Origin: Acidimicrobiia bacterium
GTDB taxonomy: Bacteria; Actinomycetota; Acidimicrobiia; IMCC26256; PALSA-610
Direction of reading: 5' to 3'
DNA: 64,000 bases
Assembly (NCBI GenBank): GCA_027494135.1
Contig: JAOSJK010000012.1
Location: 1,127,427 to 1,191,426 of the forward strand
The number at the start of each line of letters is the position of its first letter. Positions within the stretch are counted from its first letter, which is position 1. The position numbers and the translations under genes were made by a program. Below the pieces are notes generated by a model. It was not told the origin of the DNA and ran no database searches. It was given only the letters and a program-made list of their open reading frames with translations. Shown here piece after piece: positions 20,127-30,163 of the stretch.

Positions 20127-23100
20127 TCAGGGTGGACCGCCCCCACCGAGGTCGAGACGTAGCTGAACGACATCGTCGTCGGGGTCGCCGAGGTCGGCTT
20201 GGTCGAGGGCGGCTGCGTGCTCTTGGTAGAGGTGGTCGGCGGCTGAGCGGTCGCCAGTCGCGATGTGGACTCGCATGAGCGCGGCGACGACACCGCCGTT
20301 GAGCGGTGCGGCCTGGAGGAGGCGGCGGAGGGTGGCGATGGCAACGTCGGGCTGGTCGTTGTCGAGGCACAGCTCGGTGAACGCCTTGGCGACCCCTGCT
20401 ATGCGGCCTTCCCAGGTGGTGGCCTGGTGCTCGAAGTCGACCCAGCCGAACGAGGCGCGGCCGGTGTTCGTGTAGTTGAACGGTCGGCCGGTCACCAGGT
20501 CGAGCGCGGATCGGTAGCTCTCGATCGCCTCGGGTGGCTCCTGGCGCTGCACCTGTGCAACGTGCCACTCGAAGAGCTCGACATCGGTCCGCACGCCGGA
20601 CCGATCGTGTAGGAGCCCCGCTCGTTGGGTGGGAGGTGCTGGGAGCCGATGGCGTCCCGGCAGCGGGTCATGGTCTCGAGGAGGCGTTTGCGGTTCGACG
20701 ACCCCGACGCGCCGAACCAGACCGCCTCCTCGAGAGCGTCGGACGTCACGGTTCGGTTGAGCGCCAGGTAGGCGGTGACCGAGGTGGCCTTGGCGTGCAT
20801 GGTCTTCTCAGCGCCCTCCACGCGGATCTCGCCCAGGAGCCGGACCAGGATCTCGTAGGTGGGTGGGCCAGGCGGCTCGACCGTCTCTTCGGCCACCTCT
20901 GCGGCCTCCTCGGCTCCGGCCTCGTGTTCGGCAGACGTGGGTGGTTCGCTGGCCGATCCGTCGAGGTCGAGACCTTCGCGGTGATCCTCGCCGACGCCAT
21001 CGCCGGGGTCGTCATCGGGGTCGGGGATGTTGAACAGGCGACCCATGTCCTCAAGGGCGGTGGCGTCGACCTGCTGTGGGGTGAAGGAGACGTCAAGGTC
21101 GTCGAGGCAGATCTCCCCGGCGTCGCAGTGGATGGTGGTCAGGGCGCCCTCGAATGCATCGGCGACGACGATGGCGACAGCGGAGGGCTGGTTGTCGACG
21201 AGGAAGTCGAGGAGCTCGGGTGGGGGTGGCTTGGTGGCAACGACGACCATCGGCATCAGCGCGTCGTGGTTCGGATCGTGTCCACGGCCGACGAAGGCGT
21301 TGGGCCAGTTGTTCAAGGTGAGGGCGCGGTGCGAACCGGTCGCCCATGCGGTGAGGTCATCGGCGAAGTCGTGCCAAGTCTCCTTGTGCGTGAGCTGGGG
21401 TAGGCCCGCTGCTTCGGGGTCGACGAGGTCGCCGATGGTGATGACCCGGTTGCTGTCGGCCAGCGGGGTCAGGGCGAGTTCGGTGAGGATCGACCGGGCG
21501 AGTTTGCGGGCGGCTTCGACGTCTCCTTCGAGTGCGAGGACGCCTTCGACCTCGAGGTCGAGGTAGAGGTGGGCGCCCTCGTCTGGTTGGCCGATGGTGA
21601 CCATGAGCGGTGCAGGGCAGGATGGGCCATCGAGATCGACGTTGAGGTTGATGCCGTGCTCAAGGGTGAGCACGAGCCCGTCACCTTCAGCTCTCCAGCC
21701 GTCGGGGATCACCGTTGCCGGCTGGTCGAGGAGCACCTCGAGGCTGTCGGCGCTATGGCGAACAAGGCGAGGGCGGCAAGGCACTCCGCTGTCGGCGAAG
21801 TCAACGGACAGCTCGCCCAGCGCGTACTGAAGTTCGGCGATGAGGTCCTCGTCGGCCATGGCCACCACGGTCTGGTGGACCTGTCGTTGGTCGGGCACGG
21901 GCGGGGGTAGATCTGCGCCGTCGTGCTCGAGCGCGAACTCGCGCCGTCGGCGCTGGATGTGCCGCTTGGCGCCAACGGCGAGAGCCACGCTCGACAGTCC
22001 GCCGAGGGCAAGCCACCAGCCCAACCCGGAGTCCGACCCCGTCGCCGTCTCTGGCTGGTCCTCGGCGGTCGGCTCAGCCTCCTCATCCTGCGGGAGTGAC
22101 TCGACCGTCGAGACCGGGGCTGTGGACGTCGGCACGATCGTGGTCGTGGTGGTCGGCGCCGGTTCGGTGGTAGGCGGTGGTGCTTCGGCTTCGGACTCGG
22201 GGGCTGGCTCGGGCTGCGGGGACTCCGGCTCGACGGGGAGCGGCAGGAGGTGGCGGCGGGGGTGCAGGTTCGTGGCCGGTCGGCGGAAGGACGAGGACCT
22301 GGCCTGGGTGGATGAGGCTGGGGTTGGCGGGGTCGACGAGGCGGTCGCGGTTCGCGTCCATGACGTCGATCCAGTACGGCTCGACCTCCGGGGTCGGTTG
22401 GTGGGCGTTCGAGGTCGACGGCGAGGCGGTCCTCGGACATGTCCCACAGGTTGTCGCCATCGACGACCACGACTTCGCTGGCTGTGGGTTCCGGGGAGGT
22501 GACGGTTGGTTCTTCGGCGGGGAGGTCGAGAACCCATCCGGACCGAAGGCTCTCGTCTGCGGCGGTGAGGACGTGCCCGTCGACCATGGTGCGCCCGACG
22601 TTGAGTGCCTGGATCTCTTGCCAGCGCAGCCCGTCGTCGAGCTCTCGTTCAGCGATGGCCCAGTAGGTGTCGTGGCGTTCGACCGAAACGGTTCGAGTCG
22701 GCGCCGCCACCAACGCCGGCGCAGGCTCGGTCGTGGGCCACGAAGGCGTGTCGCATGCGAGCTGGGCGCGCAGGTCGATGACCGGCGCGGCGATGGACGG
22801 CGGCGCGGCCACTGCGGCGGACTCGACGGTGGCGACGGCCGGTGTTGGCGGTGGTGGAGCTGCGACAGCTCGAGCTGGTTGGAGCGGGGCGACGAGCATG
22901 ACGATGCCTGCGACGAGGCGGGCCGCGGCTGCTTGGAGTCCAGGGGCGATGGGGAGGTCGCGGGGTTGGCGCCCCTTGAGGCGCGGCGGTGGCCTCGATG
23001 AGGAACGCCAAGGCGAGCTGCGCCCAGGCGATCCATGCGACGACGGCGAGGGCGTTGACGATGAAGGTGTCGGTGATGCCGGTGTTGATGGCGGTGGAGA

Positions 23101-23242
23101 GGGTGTCGCTATCGGGGATCGTGGTCGGTAGCGGCCAACCGACGAGTGTGGCCAGGCCGATCGGGACACCGATGAGAAGGAGGGCGGCGACCGCGAGGGA
23201 GCCCAGGCCTCGAAGGACCGCGGTCGATCGGCGGCTGGTCAT
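20127..23242 (-). CDS. Large membrane protein with LysM-like and BTAD-type domains
   Basis: About 1,035 residues pieced from four frames. Starts MTSRRSTAVLRGLG at 23242, overlapping the TadG stop (ATGA). It has two N-terminal membrane helices, then LysM-like sequence (VERHDTYWAIAERELDDGLRWQ and VVVDGDNLWDMSEDRLA), an Ala/Thr/Pro-rich linker, another membrane helix (WWLALGGLSSVALAVGA) and a basic stretch. The long C-terminal part ends in a bacterial transcriptional activator domain (ELFEWHVAQ ... VAIATLRRLLQAAPLNGGVV). LysM-BTAD proteins accompany Tad-type loci in some actinobacteria. Role unknown; possibly links envelope state to gene control. Confidence 0.7.
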
Positions 23243-23641
23243 GGGTCGTCTCCTCGGACGGCGGAGGCGGTTTCGGTGACGATGATGGTCCGGTCGGCGC
23301 CGGGGAGGACGCGCAGGGGCTGGACGCGAGTGACGGTGACGGTGATGTCGGCGCCGTCGACGAGCGCCGTACCGGTGGCACCGACGCGGGCGAGGTAGTC
23401 GAGCGCGGCAGTCTCAGCGGCGCCGGGGTCGAGGCGGGGTTCGTTGGTCTGGCGGAGGTGGGTGAGGTCGATCTCTTGCGCTCCGGCGCGGGCTGCTTGT
23501 TCGGCGTCGTTGCGCGCCGCGTTGTGGGCGTGGATGACTTGGCCTCCGTCGTGAGGCCATGCCGGCGACCATGACGAGTGCGGTGGCGACGACCGCGACG
23601 AACGCGGTGATGCTGCCTCGTTCGTCGTTCCATCGGGTCAC
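23239..23641 (-). CDS. TadG/TadE-like pilus protein, one frameshift
   Basis: GTG start at 23641 overlapping the preceding stop (GTGA). The N-terminus TRWNDERGSITAFVAVVATA is a TadE/G-type prepilin-like start with one hydrophobic helix. A frame break near 23.55 kb leads to DGGQVIHAHNAARNDAEQAA, typical of TadG-like proteins, and the end TIIVTETASAVRGDDP. About 133 residues. Part of the tightly overlapped Tad operon; predicted minor pilin or pilus-anchoring subunit. Confidence 0.7.
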
Positions 23642-24072
23642 GGGCCGTCGTCTCCTCGGTAGGTGTCGATCACTTCGGTGGCCGTCGCGGTGAAGGTCCG
23701 GGTTCCCGGGACGCCGAGGAGGGTCACGTCTGCCATCGACGCGGTGCATTCGACGGTGACGGTGACGGTGCCGCCGGGTTCGAAGTCGCTGGTGTCGACG
23801 ATGGCTTCGAGCGTCGAGCAGGACACGCCTGCGGTAGCGAGGTTGGCCTCGACGGTGGATCGGGCATCGGTTGCGGCGTTGCCGGGGTGTTGGCGCAGTG
23901 ATGCGGCGCGTGCTCCCTCGGCTGCGGCTCGCTCGACGTTGCCGTCGGCCTCGGAGACCTTGCCGGCGAACACGACGAGCAGCATGAGGAACACGAACGC
24001 GGGGGCGATGACGGCGACCTCGACCGATACCGAGCCACGCTCGCTGCGCCGGTCGAGCGATGAGCGCTTCAT
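23638..24072 (-). CDS. TadE-like minor pilin (second)
   Basis: 144 residues from the ATG at 24072, overlapping the first TadE stop (ATGA). SERGSVSVEVAVIAPAFVFL is a classic TadE pilin-like signal and helix. The remaining part is periplasmic or extracellular with two cysteines (VSCSTL, VECTAS) that could form a disulfide. Intact frame. Predicted pseudopilin of the Flp pilus. Confidence 0.75.
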   Translation of the reverse strand: MKRSSLDRRSERGSVSVEVAVIAPAFVFLMLLVVFAGKVSEADGNVERAAAEGARAASLRQHPGNAATDARSTVEANLATAGVSCSTLEAIVDTSDFEPGGTVTVTVECTASMADVTLLGVPGTRTFTATATEVIDTYRGDDGP

Positions 24073-24452
24073 CGTTCGGGCTCCGGGATGAACCGTTCGA
24101 CGGGGGCTTCGCTGCGGGCGGTGACCGCCCATTCGACGCCAGGGACCAGTTGCGGTGCGTCGCCGTGGACTTCGGCGACGACGACGGTGGCCTGGCGGTC
24201 GACGGTGATGGTGACGCCGGTGAGGTTGCCGGACTGGGCGAGGTAGCTGGCCGCAGCGGCTTCGCCCTGGGCGGCTGAGCCGTCTTGGACCTGGGCGGCA
24301 TCGACGGCTTCGGCCGCGGCGGCGTTGGCGACCTGCTTGGCGTGCCACCACAGCCCGTACTGGACGATGAGCATGAGCCAGATCAGGACAGCCGGGAACA
24401 AGATGGCGACCTGGATGGTGGTCATCCCCCGCTCGTCACGCAGCCGGGTCAT
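24069..24452 (-). CDS. TadE-like minor pilin (first)
   Basis: 127 residues, intact. DERGMTTIQVAILFPAVLIW gives the prepilin-type cleavage region and helix. AKQVANAAAAEAVDAAQVQDG follows, as usual in TadE. The gene lies between the Flp pilin gene and the second TadE gene in the overlapped operon. Predicted minor pilin. Confidence 0.78.
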   Translation of the reverse strand: MTRLRDERGMTTIQVAILFPAVLIWLMLIVQYGLWWHAKQVANAAAAEAVDAAQVQDGSAAQGEAAAASYLAQSGNLTGVTITVDRQATVVVAEVHGDAPQLVPGVEWAVTARSEAPVERFIPEPER

Positions 24453-24457
24453 GGTCC

Positions 24458-24663
24458 TCAGCCGGCGGGCTGCTCAGGGGTCGGGATGTTGTCGGCATTG
24501 CCCTTGGCGGCGGTGTAGATGATCCCGAGGACAACGATGGCGGCGCCGACGAGCAGGAAGGTGATGACCGCGACCTCGGTCGTGGTCATGCCCCGTTCGT
24601 CGGTGGGGTCGATTTGCCGCAGCGGGCGCAGAGGTAGTCGAATATCAGGGTGATGTCGGGCAT
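24458..24663 (-). CDS. Flp-type major pilin, one frameshift
   Basis: Starts at the ATG at 24663 behind AAAGGA (MPDITLIFDYL). A one-base shift near 24.63 kb gives PLRQIDPTDERGMTTTEVAV and then the helix ITFLLVGAAIVVLGIIYTAA. About 66 residues, the usual size for a Flp/Fap prepilin, with the Glu at position +5 after the processing Gly (G-MTTTE). It is the only gene in the operon with its own strong ribosome site, fitting a highly produced major subunit. Confidence 0.72.
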
Positions 24664-25611
24664 CGGGTTGTCCTTTCTGGTGGGTGTAGGGGAACTCGCT
24701 CAGGGGTTGGCCCGCTCACCGAGGTGATCTGTGCGATGGCTGGGTAGGCGATGAAGACGAGGAACCCGAACAGCAGGACGGCGACGGGGACGGTCATGCG
24801 TTCGGTGGCTGCTTCGGCGGCGGCTTCGGTCTCGGCGATCTGGTGGCCTCGGAGGGTGTCGGCCTTGGCTGCCAGTGATGCCCGGATGCGGGCGCCGTGG
24901 GATCCGGCGAGGGACACGCTGGCTGCGAGTTCGGCGAGTTCGGTCACGCCGAGCCGATCGGCGAGTCCGGCGAAGGTGTCCCATGGGGATTGGCCGGTGA
25001 GGCGTGCTCGGCGTAGTTCGCTGCGGATGGTGCGGTAGCCCCACCCGTCTCCGGCGTCGGCGGCAGCGTGAGGGCGGTCTCGATGCCAGCTCCTCCGGCG
25101 AGCAGGACGTTGACCAGGTCCAGGTAGGACGACAGGGCGTGACGGAACGCTCGTCGGCGGCGTTCGGCCTCGTCGCGCAGAAGGAAGTCGGGGAGGATGA
25201 ACCCGGCGGCGGCGGTGACGAGGGACAGGACGCCGATGACACCGACGGGCATGGTCATCCCGGCGAGGGTGAGGGCGACCGCCGCCAGGTTGGGGACGAG
25301 AGGCCGGCGACGGCGCCGAGGAGCTTGTCGAAGGCGTGGCGTTCGGGGGTGCGTTCGACCAGCTCGAGCTCGCTGCGCAGCCCTGTCGAGGTGTCCTGTC
25401 CGACGGCCCCGATGATCCGCCGCGAGATCGACCCGATGCGGTCGATGGTCGGGTCCGCTGCTGGCGCCTCGGTACCGATCGGTGTTCCTGGGCGGGCCAG
25501 GTCGGCGAGGACGAGCCCGATCGGGGGTGGGTCGAGGGCGAGCGCACGCCATGTGATCAAGCCCCGGCGCCGATTCCGGCGCCGAGGAGGCAGCATGACG
25601 ACGACGTTCAC
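24645..25611 (-). CDS. tadC: TadC-like inner-membrane platform protein, frame-broken
   Basis: GTG start at 25611 (ATG 25596 also possible). Three frames are joined. Segments are WRALALDPPPIGLVLADLAR; then GVLSLVTAAAGFILPDFLL and SSYLDLVNVLLAGGAGIETA; then LRGHQIAETEAAAEAATERM and VPVAVLLFGFLVFIAYPAIA. These are hallmarks of type II secretion F-domain proteins of the TadC branch. Breaks near 25.30 and 25.07 kb. The end overlaps the Flp pilin start by 19 bases. Confidence 0.75.
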
Positions 25612-26470
25612 GGCTCGACTCCGACGTTGTCGGGCTGGCGGCTCGAGCCGTGAACCGCTCGGGTAGGTCGATGCGGGCCATGCGGGTGAGGAGCCATCCG
25701 CCGGTGGCGAAGATGGCGCCGACGACGGCCAGAACGAGTTGACCAACGGGGCTGTCGTAGACGGCGAGGTAGTCCCGGTTGACCAGAGCGAGGAACACCA
25801 CTGCGGCGACGACGACACCGACGATCACCTTGGTGGCGGTTCGCACTCTTGTACGGCCGACCTCGACGCGGATGCGCATCCTCGCCTCGCCGCGGGTGGC
25901 ATCGGCGAGCCGGGACAGGAGGCTGGACAGGTCGCTGGCTTCCATCCGGGCGGCGATGACGAGCGCTGCGACGACCAGATCACCGGAGGGGTGGTTGAGG
26001 TCGTTGCCGAACGCGACGAGCGCATCGGGCAGCGGTTGGTGTTCGAGGCGACGGACGAGGGTGCGGACCTCGGGGGCGATCGGTGCAGGGGCGACGTTCG
26101 CGGTGGCGATGATGGCTTCTTCGAGCCCGGACGCGGCGACGATCGAGTCGCGGATCATCTCGGTCCACGAGGCGATGGCCTCGGTGCGGGCGATCTCACG
26201 GTCGCGGTGGCTCTTTCCTCCGAGCACACCCGGCAGGGCGGCGACGGTCAGCGCGCCGAGGACCCCGCCGACGAACCAGCCGGTGACCGCCCACACGACG
26301 ATGAACGCAGCGACGCTGGACGCGATGCGGGCCGTTCCGGGGCCGCCGACTCTGCGTTGTGCGCCGGCTCCGACCCCTTCGAGGATCGGTCTGCCGGTGA
26401 GCCCGGCGGCGACGAGCAGGAGCCCCAGCGCAGCGCCGGCCGCGAGTGCGGCGATGACGAGGACGCTCAT
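25608..26470 (-). CDS. tadB: TadB-like inner-membrane platform protein
   Basis: ATG at 26470 overlapping the TadA stop (ATGA). About 285 residues, essentially one frame. N-terminal membrane helices are followed by the F-domain core SWTEMIRDSIVAASGLEEAI and MEASDLSSLLSRLADATRGE, then two C-terminal helices. A one-base shift is needed near 25.62 kb to end at the GTGA overlap with TadC; otherwise the frame runs on into nonsense. Partners TadC as the platform on which TadA acts. Confidence 0.8.
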
Positions 26471-27841
26471 CGCCACCACCCGTCGGCCATGGCGTGGGCT
26501 TCGATGTCGAAGCCGTAGCGCTCGAGCTTGTCGGTCAGCTCCCGGGTGGGTGGCGCGGCCGGGGCCGCCGTGCCCGTGGCGTCGGGACGCCAGAGCTCGT
26601 TGGAGACGATGTGTGGGCCTTCGAGCGTTCCGGTGACCTGGCGGACGCTGGTGATGCGCCGTTCACCCTCGACCCAGCCGAGGTGCACGATGAGGTCGAC
26701 GGCGTTGGCGACGAGCAGGTTCGTCACCTCGGGCACCAGCCGCTCGGGGGTCATGGCCGCGTACATGGCGAGCCGCCCGAAGACGCCCTTGGACGAATCG
26801 GCGTGGATCGAGCACATCGACCCGTCGTTGCCTTGGGACATGGCGAGCAGCATCGGGAGCACCTCGGCGCCGCGAACCTCACCGACGATGACGCGGTGTG
26901 GGTCCATGCGCAGCGCGGAGCGGACGAGGTCGGCGAGGGTGATGGCGCCGACGCCTTCGGTGTTGGCCTCGCGGGCTTCGAGGGTCTCGTGGTCGGGATG
27001 GAGGTCCTCGAAGCGTTCCAGGCCGATCTCGAGTGAGTCCTCGACGGTGATGAGCCGCTCGTCGGGGTCGATCTCGTTGATGAGGCAGCGAAGCATCGTG
27101 GTCTTGCCGGTACCGGTGCCCCCGGCGACGATGACGTTCGCTCGGGCCCGCACCGCGGCCGACAAGAACCCGGCGAGCAGGTCGTTGCACACACCGCGTG
27201 CGACGAGCTGGTCGACACGGTGGATGTCGAAGTCGTGGCGGCGGATGGTCACGGTCGGTCGACCTGACACGGCCATGAGGGCGTGGAGCCGGTCGCCGTT
27301 GGGGAGTTGGAGGTTGAGCTCGGGCTGGGCGTGGTCCCAGCGGCGTTCGCTTCGACCAAGTCGCCGGGCGGCGGTGGCGATCAGCTCGACCAGCTCGTCG
27401 TCGGACGCGGCGACCGACGGGCCACGCACCTTGGTGCCGTCGCGCATGGTGAGCCACACCCGGTTCGCCCCCGAGATGTGGATGTCGCGGATCGACGGGT
27501 CATCCAGCAGCGGTTGGAGGCGGGCGAGGCCGTGGAGTCGATCGAGCACCGCGGTCATCACGGCGTCCTCGGTGGCTTCGTCGAGCGGTTGGCGACCTGT
27601 GGAGTAGGCGTCTGTTGCCAGTCGGCGCAGCTCGTCGGCCAACAACTTGCGGGCCAGGGCCCGTTCATCCGGGTACCGACAGGCGGCCCTGACCCTCGTC
27701 CTCATGGGCGCTGTGGGCGGCGGTGAGCGATTCGCCGACGATGCGATGCAATCGGCCGACGAGCTCCGCGGCCTCGCCCTCGAGCGGGGCCGACGACGCG
27801 GTCGAGCTCGTGGGTGGCGTGAGTGCGACGGTGGCGCTCAT
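26467..27841 (-). CDS. tadA: TadA/CpaF pilus assembly ATPase
   Basis: Hexameric secretion ATPase powering Flp pilus extension. True start ATG at 27841, overlapping the TadZ stop (ATGA). A frame break near 27.68 kb separates the first 54 residues. The rest is intact and contains RLQPLLDDPSIRDIHISGAN, Walker A VAGGTGTGKTTMLR, Asp box ITVEDSLEIGL, Walker B MDPHRVIVGEVRGAE and a His box with SIHADSSKGVFGRLA. All features of CpaF/TadA are present. A second, diverged copy starts at 63.6 kb. Confidence 0.9.
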
Positions 27842-28560
27842 CCGACCGTCACGACGTCAGGGACTTGGGCGGCGGGCTGGTCGATGAGGTCCGCGAGCCC
27901 GGCGACCGCTCGGGACAGCCGGGAGCGGGCGAGGGATCGGGAGGTGGTTCCCCCGTCGCGGAGGTGGGCGGCGGTCGTGGGGTCGTCGGGCAGGTGGGCC
28001 AGGACCGGCGCGCCGAGTGAGTCACCGATCTCGGTGGGCCGGTAGGTGCCGTCACCGACGAGCACCACCCCAACCTGGGCGCCGCGGTGGCCGAGGTTGG
28101 TGGCGTTCAGCGTTGCGACCGCGTGGGATGCGGCGACGAGCTCCTCGGCATTGGGTCGGGCCAGCACCAACGCCACCTCGGCGGCGTCGAGGATGCGGGG
28201 GCGGCGCCAGATCCGGCCGACGTCGATGACGACCGTTCCGTTGGAGCGGCCGAGGACGCCCATGATCCGCTCCCCCGCTGTTCGCCACAGTGACTCCGCT
28301 GTCTCCGCGGCGTCCGGGCCGACGAGCACCGGGATGCCGCCGGCGTTCTGGGCGTGGTCGAGCCAACCGCCGGGCTCGTGCGGGTTCGCCGCAGCCAACG
28401 TGACCAGGCCCGGTTCGCGTCCGAGGCCGTAGCGCACCGCGACCACCCCACCGGACAGGTCCGCCTCCACCATCACGGCGTCGAGGTGCGACGCGACGAG
28501 CAGAGCGGTGGTGGTGACCCCGGGTGCTCCCCGGGCCGAGCACAACGCCACGGATCTCAT
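27838..28560 (-). CDS. TadZ/CpaE-like MinD-family ATPase with atypical Walker A
   Basis: 240 residues, intact, starting MRSVALCSARGAPGVTTTAL. The P-loop region reads GAPGVTTT instead of the GxGGvGKT expected for a ParA/MinD ATPase, so the catalytic lysine is missing, as in several TadZ proteins that only bind or poorly hydrolyse ATP. Later strands MVEADLSGGVVAV and TVVIDVGRI follow the MinD fold. Predicted to place the Tad pilus machine at its cell position. Overlaps SAF and TadA genes on either side. Confidence 0.75.
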   Translation of the reverse strand: MRSVALCSARGAPGVTTTALLVASHLDAVMVEADLSGGVVAVRYGLGREPGLVTLAAANPHEPGGWLDHAQNAGGIPVLVGPDAAETAESLWRTAGERIMGVLGRSNGTVVIDVGRIWRRPRILDAAEVALVLARPNAEELVAASHAVATLNATNLGHRGAQVGVVLVGDGTYRPTEIGDSLGAPVLAHLPDDPTTAAHLRDGGTTSRSLARSRLSRAVAGLADLIDQPAAQVPDVVTVG

Positions 28561-29292
28561 GGCGACACCTGCACGAGCCGCAACGACCCCGACCCCGCCC
28601 GGGCCGCGACCGCAACCGCGTCGCCCTCCGGCGCGAGGATCGACACGAGCAGTCGGTCACTCGCCAGCTCCTCGACCGAGACGACCGTCGCCCCGCGGGC
28701 GATCACCACGTCGCCGGTGCCAATGCTGGCGTCAGCACCGTCGTCGCTTGTGTCGCCTTGGTCGGTGCCGTCCGTGATCGGGGTCGGCGGGGTCGACGGT
28801 TCGGACCACGTTGACGAGGTCACCTGGCGACAGTCCCATCGCTGGGTAGCCGCCCGGTTCGAGCGACAGTCCGACGATGCCGTCGCCCGCCTCGAGCGCA
28901 GGACGGTCTGCGACGACCGAGTGCGTGAGCAGGGGTTCCCGGTGCCAGGTCGACGAGCGCCACCTGGCCGACCACGCTGTTCATGTCGGCTTGGGTCAGG
29001 TGGGCGAGCCTGTCGTCGCTGGCGACGTAGACCACACGAACATCCGACGACGACAGGGTCTGGCCTCGTTCGACGGTGCCGATGACCGCAAGCGCTGGTG
29101 ACTTGTCGACGGCGCTCAGGTGCCACAGGACCGCGCCGAGAGCGAACACGGTCATCACCAGCACGCCGACCACCAGCTCGGGCATGCGCACCCGGCGGCG
29201 GGGTGGGGCGATGCCCGCGACGGGGTCGGGGCGGTGGCCGTTCGTGCTCGGTGCTCCCGATCGTGGGCGCGGACGGTTGGGGTGGATGCCAT
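28557..29292 (-). CDS. SAF-domain CpaB/RcpC-like pilus protein, frame-broken
   Basis: Starts at the ATG at 29292, with a likely indel in the CCCC run just after it. It gives a Pro/Arg-rich start, one membrane helix (PELVVGVLVMTVFALGAVLW), then the SAF domain with IGTVERGQTLSSSDVRVV and LVDLAPGTPAHA. After a break near 28.92 kb it continues DGIVGLSLEPGGYPAMGLSP, and after another near 28.77 kb it ends GTGDVVIARGATVVSVEELA. The SAF domain is the mark of CpaB/RcpC pilus assembly proteins. Stop overlaps TadZ. Confidence 0.7.
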
Positions 29293-29293
29293 G

Positions 29294-30163
29294 TCAGTCG
29301 CCTCTCGTGCCGATCGCTTGGATCTCGCCCACCTCGACATCGAGGGTCGAGGTGCGGGTGATCGCCGGGAGGGTCCCACCGAACGGCGCATTGGAGGTCC
29401 AAGTGATCTCGAAGCGGACCGTGGCCGAGAGGTCGAAGGTGCCGCCTTCGGCCGAGGCTGACGACCGGCGGTAGGTGTGGGTGCAGTTGCTGGCGTCCTC
29501 GTCGACGCCGGGCGACCAGGCGACCCCGGGGCCACGGCACACTTCGCTGCCACCATCACCGGTGCCCCAGGTGACCGACACCGGTCGAGCGGTCACCGTC
29601 GACCACACCCGGCCCGCCTGCGCGGTAGCGGTGTAGGGCTGCCACCACGACGAATCGATCCACAACCACGTCGGGATCTGCACGTACAGCCGTCCGCTCT
29701 CTTCTGGGCTCGTGCGGATCGCGGGCGGCGCGATCTGCACGGACTGCAACGCCTGCTGAGCCAGAGCGGCCGGGTCGACCAGACCGCCCTCGGGGACGAT
29801 GAAGTAGCCGTCGACAGCGACGGCGCCGGTACCTTCGCACCAGTACTCGAGCCAGCGTCCCGTCGCCGAGTGCTGGGTCTGGAGGGTGTCGACGTCGTAG
29901 ATGCCCATCTGGAAGTCGTCCTCGATGACGACGTGCCACTCACACGGCGGACCTTCCCCTCCTCCTCCTCCACCGCCACCCGAGCCGCCACCACCGGGGT
30001 TCGCGGTGCCGTCGCCTGCGGTGGCCGTCGGGTCGCCGTCACCGTCGACGTAGGCGCCACCTCCTCCACCTGGAGGAGGACGGTTGCCGGCACCGGCCGG
30101 TGTCGCGGCAAGCAGGACCGAGGCCCCGGCGAGGAGCAACGCCGTCAAGACGCGAGTGCGCAT
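29294..30163 (-). CDS. Secreted protein of the Tad locus
   Basis: 289 residues, intact. A signal peptide MRTRVLTALLLAGASVLLA with cleavage near PAGAG is followed by a Gly-rich linker. The globular part has LYVQIPTWLWIDSSWW, VTARPVSVTWGTGDGG and CRGPGVAWSPGVDEDASNC, a pattern like PKD-type beta domains. It starts 19 bases inside the lipoprotein gene. A homolog with the same motifs in the same order is present at 61.4-62.2 kb. Function unknown; position suggests a surface or pilus-associated protein. Confidence 0.7.
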   Translation of the reverse strand: MRTRVLTALLLAGASVLLAATPAGAGNRPPPGGGGGAYVDGDGDPTATAGDGTANPGGGGSGGGGGGGGEGPPCEWHVVIEDDFQMGIYDVDTLQTQHSATGRWLEYWCEGTGAVAVDGYFIVPEGGLVDPAALAQQALQSVQIAPPAIRTSPEESGRLYVQIPTWLWIDSSWWQPYTATAQAGRVWSTVTARPVSVTWGTGDGGSEVCRGPGVAWSPGVDEDASNCTHTYRRSSASAEGGTFDLSATVRFEITWTSNAPFGGTLPAITRTSTLDVEVGEIQAIGTRGD

